Positions 14,789 through 16,053 of a DNA stretch of 16,053 bases are shown here, in pieces. A program made the position numbers and the translations under genes. Under the pieces are notes generated by a model. The model did no database searches. It was not told where the DNA came from and saw nothing but the letters and a program-made list of their open reading frames with translations. This DNA comes from PVC group bacterium (lineage in GTDB: Bacteria; Verrucomicrobiota; Kiritimatiellia; CAIKKV01; PXCX01): NCBI GenBank assembly GCA_003567575.1, contig PWZG01000587.1, positions 1 to 16,053 of the forward strand. The letters are read 5' to 3'. Numbering within the stretch: the first letter of the stretch is position 1; each line of letters opens with the position of its first letter.

Positions 14789-15844
14789 ATGCAAGACGTC
14801 AGGCTCGGCATCATCGGTTGCGGCGGAATGACCGGTCAGCATCAACCGGGTTTCAGTGAACTGGGTGAGGGGGTACGCATTGTCGGGACCGCGGATATCG
14901 ACATCGATCGGGCATGCCGGGCCGCCGATACGCTGGGTGTATCCCTGGCGGTCGCCGATTATCGCGAGCTGTTCGATCATGTCGATGCGGTATTGTTGGT
15001 GGTGCCGCATCATCTTCATCGTGCGATCGGAATAGAATGCCTGAATGCCGGCAAACATCTTTTGATCGAAAAACCTTTGGCCAATAGCGAGGCCGAATGC
15101 CTTGACTTGATTCGCGCCGCGGAAGCGAACCAAAAGGTGTTGATGGTGGCATATTGTGTTCGCTACTATCCGGCGGTACGCAAAATGAAAGAATTGCTCG
15201 ATCGCAAAGTCTTGGGCGAGGTATTCCAAATGTCGATATGGACCGAGCAATATACACGGCGCGATGATCCCGATACATGGCATCATACGTGTGCCGGATT
15301 GGGCGGCGGCCAGTTTTTCAGTCATGGATGCCATTATGTCGATATTCTGCTTTGGTTCCTCGGGCGGCCGCTGCGGGGTTATCATTTAGGGACGAACCAT
15401 GGGACGCCCTGGATGGAAATGGAGGGAACCAGCAACGTGACGATGGAATTCGAGAAGGGTCCGCTGGGTTATCATTTCGGCACCTGGGGAGCGAGGGGTA
15501 CGCGTTTGGGCTGGTCGTTTCATGCCCACTGCACCGAAGGCATGCTGGAGCTGGCAAACCGCGGTGGCGCTTATCGGTTAACGTCAATCATACGCGGCCG
15601 CGAAGAAGAAATATTTACGCAACCGTCGGGGAAAAATACCCACCACGAGATCGTGCATTTCGTAGATTGTATTCGTAACGGTACAAAACCTTTGACCGAC
15701 GGTCCTTCGAGTCTACAGGGATTACGGGTTATCTGGCGGCTTTACGAAGCCGAACGTAAAGGCATCGTTGCCGACCTGCGTGGGCTTGGACTCGATGAAC
15801 CATTGGCTTGCGAGAATGATAATGGGATGGAAAGTGGGCGTTAA
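14789..15844 (+). CDS. Gfo/Idh/MocA family NAD(P)-dependent oxidoreductase
   Basis: This 351-residue cytoplasmic dehydrogenase would oxidise or reduce a hydroxyl of a sugar, sugar acid or inositol with NAD(P). The N-terminal Rossmann motif is GIIGCGGMTG (7-16). The family signature EKPLANS (94-100) carries the active-site lysine (K95). The C-terminal domain holds GGGQFFSHGCHYVDILLWFLG (172-192, key residues H182 and D185), matching the usual G-G-G...H..D catalytic helix. The length is typical. The ATG at 14789 is preferred to a TTG at 14780, since AAAAAGGA lies 9 bases upstream. It follows the DUF4838 gene by 82 bases and faces the minus-strand gene at the right edge, ending 18 bases from that gene's stop. 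The substrate is unknown, but the context suggests a monosaccharide released from a polymer. Confidence 0.92.
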   Translation: MQDVRLGIIGCGGMTGQHQPGFSELGEGVRIVGTADIDIDRACRAADTLGVSLAVADYRELFDHVDAVLLVVPHHLHRAIGIECLNAGKHLLIEKPLANSEAECLDLIRAAEANQKVLMVAYCVRYYPAVRKMKELLDRKVLGEVFQMSIWTEQYTRRDDPDTWHHTCAGLGGGQFFSHGCHYVDILLWFLGRPLRGYHLGTNHGTPWMEMEGTSNVTMEFEKGPLGYHFGTWGARGTRLGWSFHAHCTEGMLELANRGGAYRLTSIIRGREEEIFTQPSGKNTHHEIVHFVDCIRNGTKPLTDGPSSLQGLRVIWRLYEAERKGIVADLRGLGLDEPLACENDNGMESGR

Positions 15845-15862
15845 GCAAAATCCAACGATAGT

Positions 15863-16053
15863 TCATAAAGCGTATTCGATGCGTCTTACGCCGTCCGTCA
15901 ATGCCAACGTTTCAAGCCGGTTGATGCCGATCCGGCCCACTACCAAGGATACGGATTCAAGGGTTGCATCATGTTGCAGACCGGCTTGTTCGAGGGATGC
16001 GACCGTCTCAGCGGACACATCCGATAGCAACACGGAAACCGTAAGCGTGGCGG
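15863..16053 (-). CDS. C-terminal end of an unidentified protein (partial)
   Basis: The minus strand has an open frame from the window edge to a TGA at 15865-15863, giving 62 residues: ATLTVSVLLSDVSAETVASL, EQAGLQHDATLESVSLVVGR, IGINRLETLALTDGVRRIEY, AL. The beta-alpha-beta alternation and the ending GR-x-x-x-x-RLE-x-LA-x-x-DGVRRIE resemble small ferredoxin-like domains, such as protease prodomains of the inhibitor-I9 type, but the match is not strong enough to name. It converges on the Gfo/Idh/MocA gene with an 18-base gap and no visible terminator. Codon use looks genuine. The rest of the gene lies outside the window. Confidence 0.6.
   Translation of the reverse strand, partial: ATLTVSVLLSDVSAETVASLEQAGLQHDATLESVSLVVGRIGINRLETLALTDGVRRIEYAL

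Noticed and set aside
1..16053. CRISPR array, tRNA or rRNA genes, insertion sequences, transposases, phage genes
   Set aside because: No spaced direct repeats, no tRNA-like cloverleaf and no transposase or integrase motif were recognised by eye on either strand.

Overview
The window is accessory carbohydrate-metabolism DNA from a moderately GC-rich bacterium. By gene content the best guess is a PVC-group or related lineage (Lentisphaerota, Kiritimatiellota, Hydrogenedentota or similar). The reasons are a DUF4838 protein with a jelly-roll C-terminus, a PVC-style FAD-dependent oxidoreductase, a MtaA-like URO-D family protein, a Gfo/Idh/MocA oxidoreductase, a 23S intervening-sequence-type four-helix-bundle protein and a choice-of-anchor-Q beta-helix remnant. 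The taxonomic guess is inference; no rRNA or tRNA gene was seen.

Layout. The left part (1-4872) reads on the minus strand: a class II aldolase and a rhamnulokinase form a tight operon (4872 to 2693), then a gene-poor gap (2115-2692), an unrecognised TIM-barrel-like protein (2114 to 369) and the edge-truncated four-helix-bundle protein (232 to 1). The gap holds a degraded beta-helix fragment and a near-consensus promoter pointing right. From 5050 the genes read on the plus strand. First come larE, cysK and an N-acylglucosamine 2-epimerase-like gene in one tight operon. A second promoter follows with a 24-codon upstream ORF coupled by an ATGA overlap to a URO-D/MtaA-like gene. Then come a 960-residue protein with two FAD-binding modules plus a helical tail, a secreted DUF4838 protein and a Gfo/Idh/MocA dehydrogenase. 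The last 191 bases hold the 3' end of a minus-strand gene.

How the genes may work together. The aldolase and kinase would turn a ketose such as L-rhamnulose into its 1-phosphate and cleave it to dihydroxyacetone phosphate and L-lactaldehyde. L-lactaldehyde is normally oxidised to L-lactate, a substrate of the nickel-pincer racemase LarA. That gives a plausible reason for larE, which installs sulfur in the nickel-pincer cofactor, to be divergent from the aldolase/kinase operon across a shared region of about 180 bases. cysK, overlapping larE by 14 bases, makes cysteine, the source of the sulfur that LarE gives up. No LarA, LarB, LarC, sugar isomerase, transporter or regulator lies in the window, so this link is a hypothesis. 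The downstream genes fit turnover of a modified polysaccharide: a secreted glycosidase-like protein, sugar epimerase, sugar dehydrogenase, FAD oxidoreductase and a possible zinc-dependent methyl transferase.

The items most worth a second look are the larE-cysK overlap and its divergence from the aldolase/kinase operon, the tandem-FAD fusion, the coupled upstream ORF, and the orphan promoter with the decayed beta-helix fragment.
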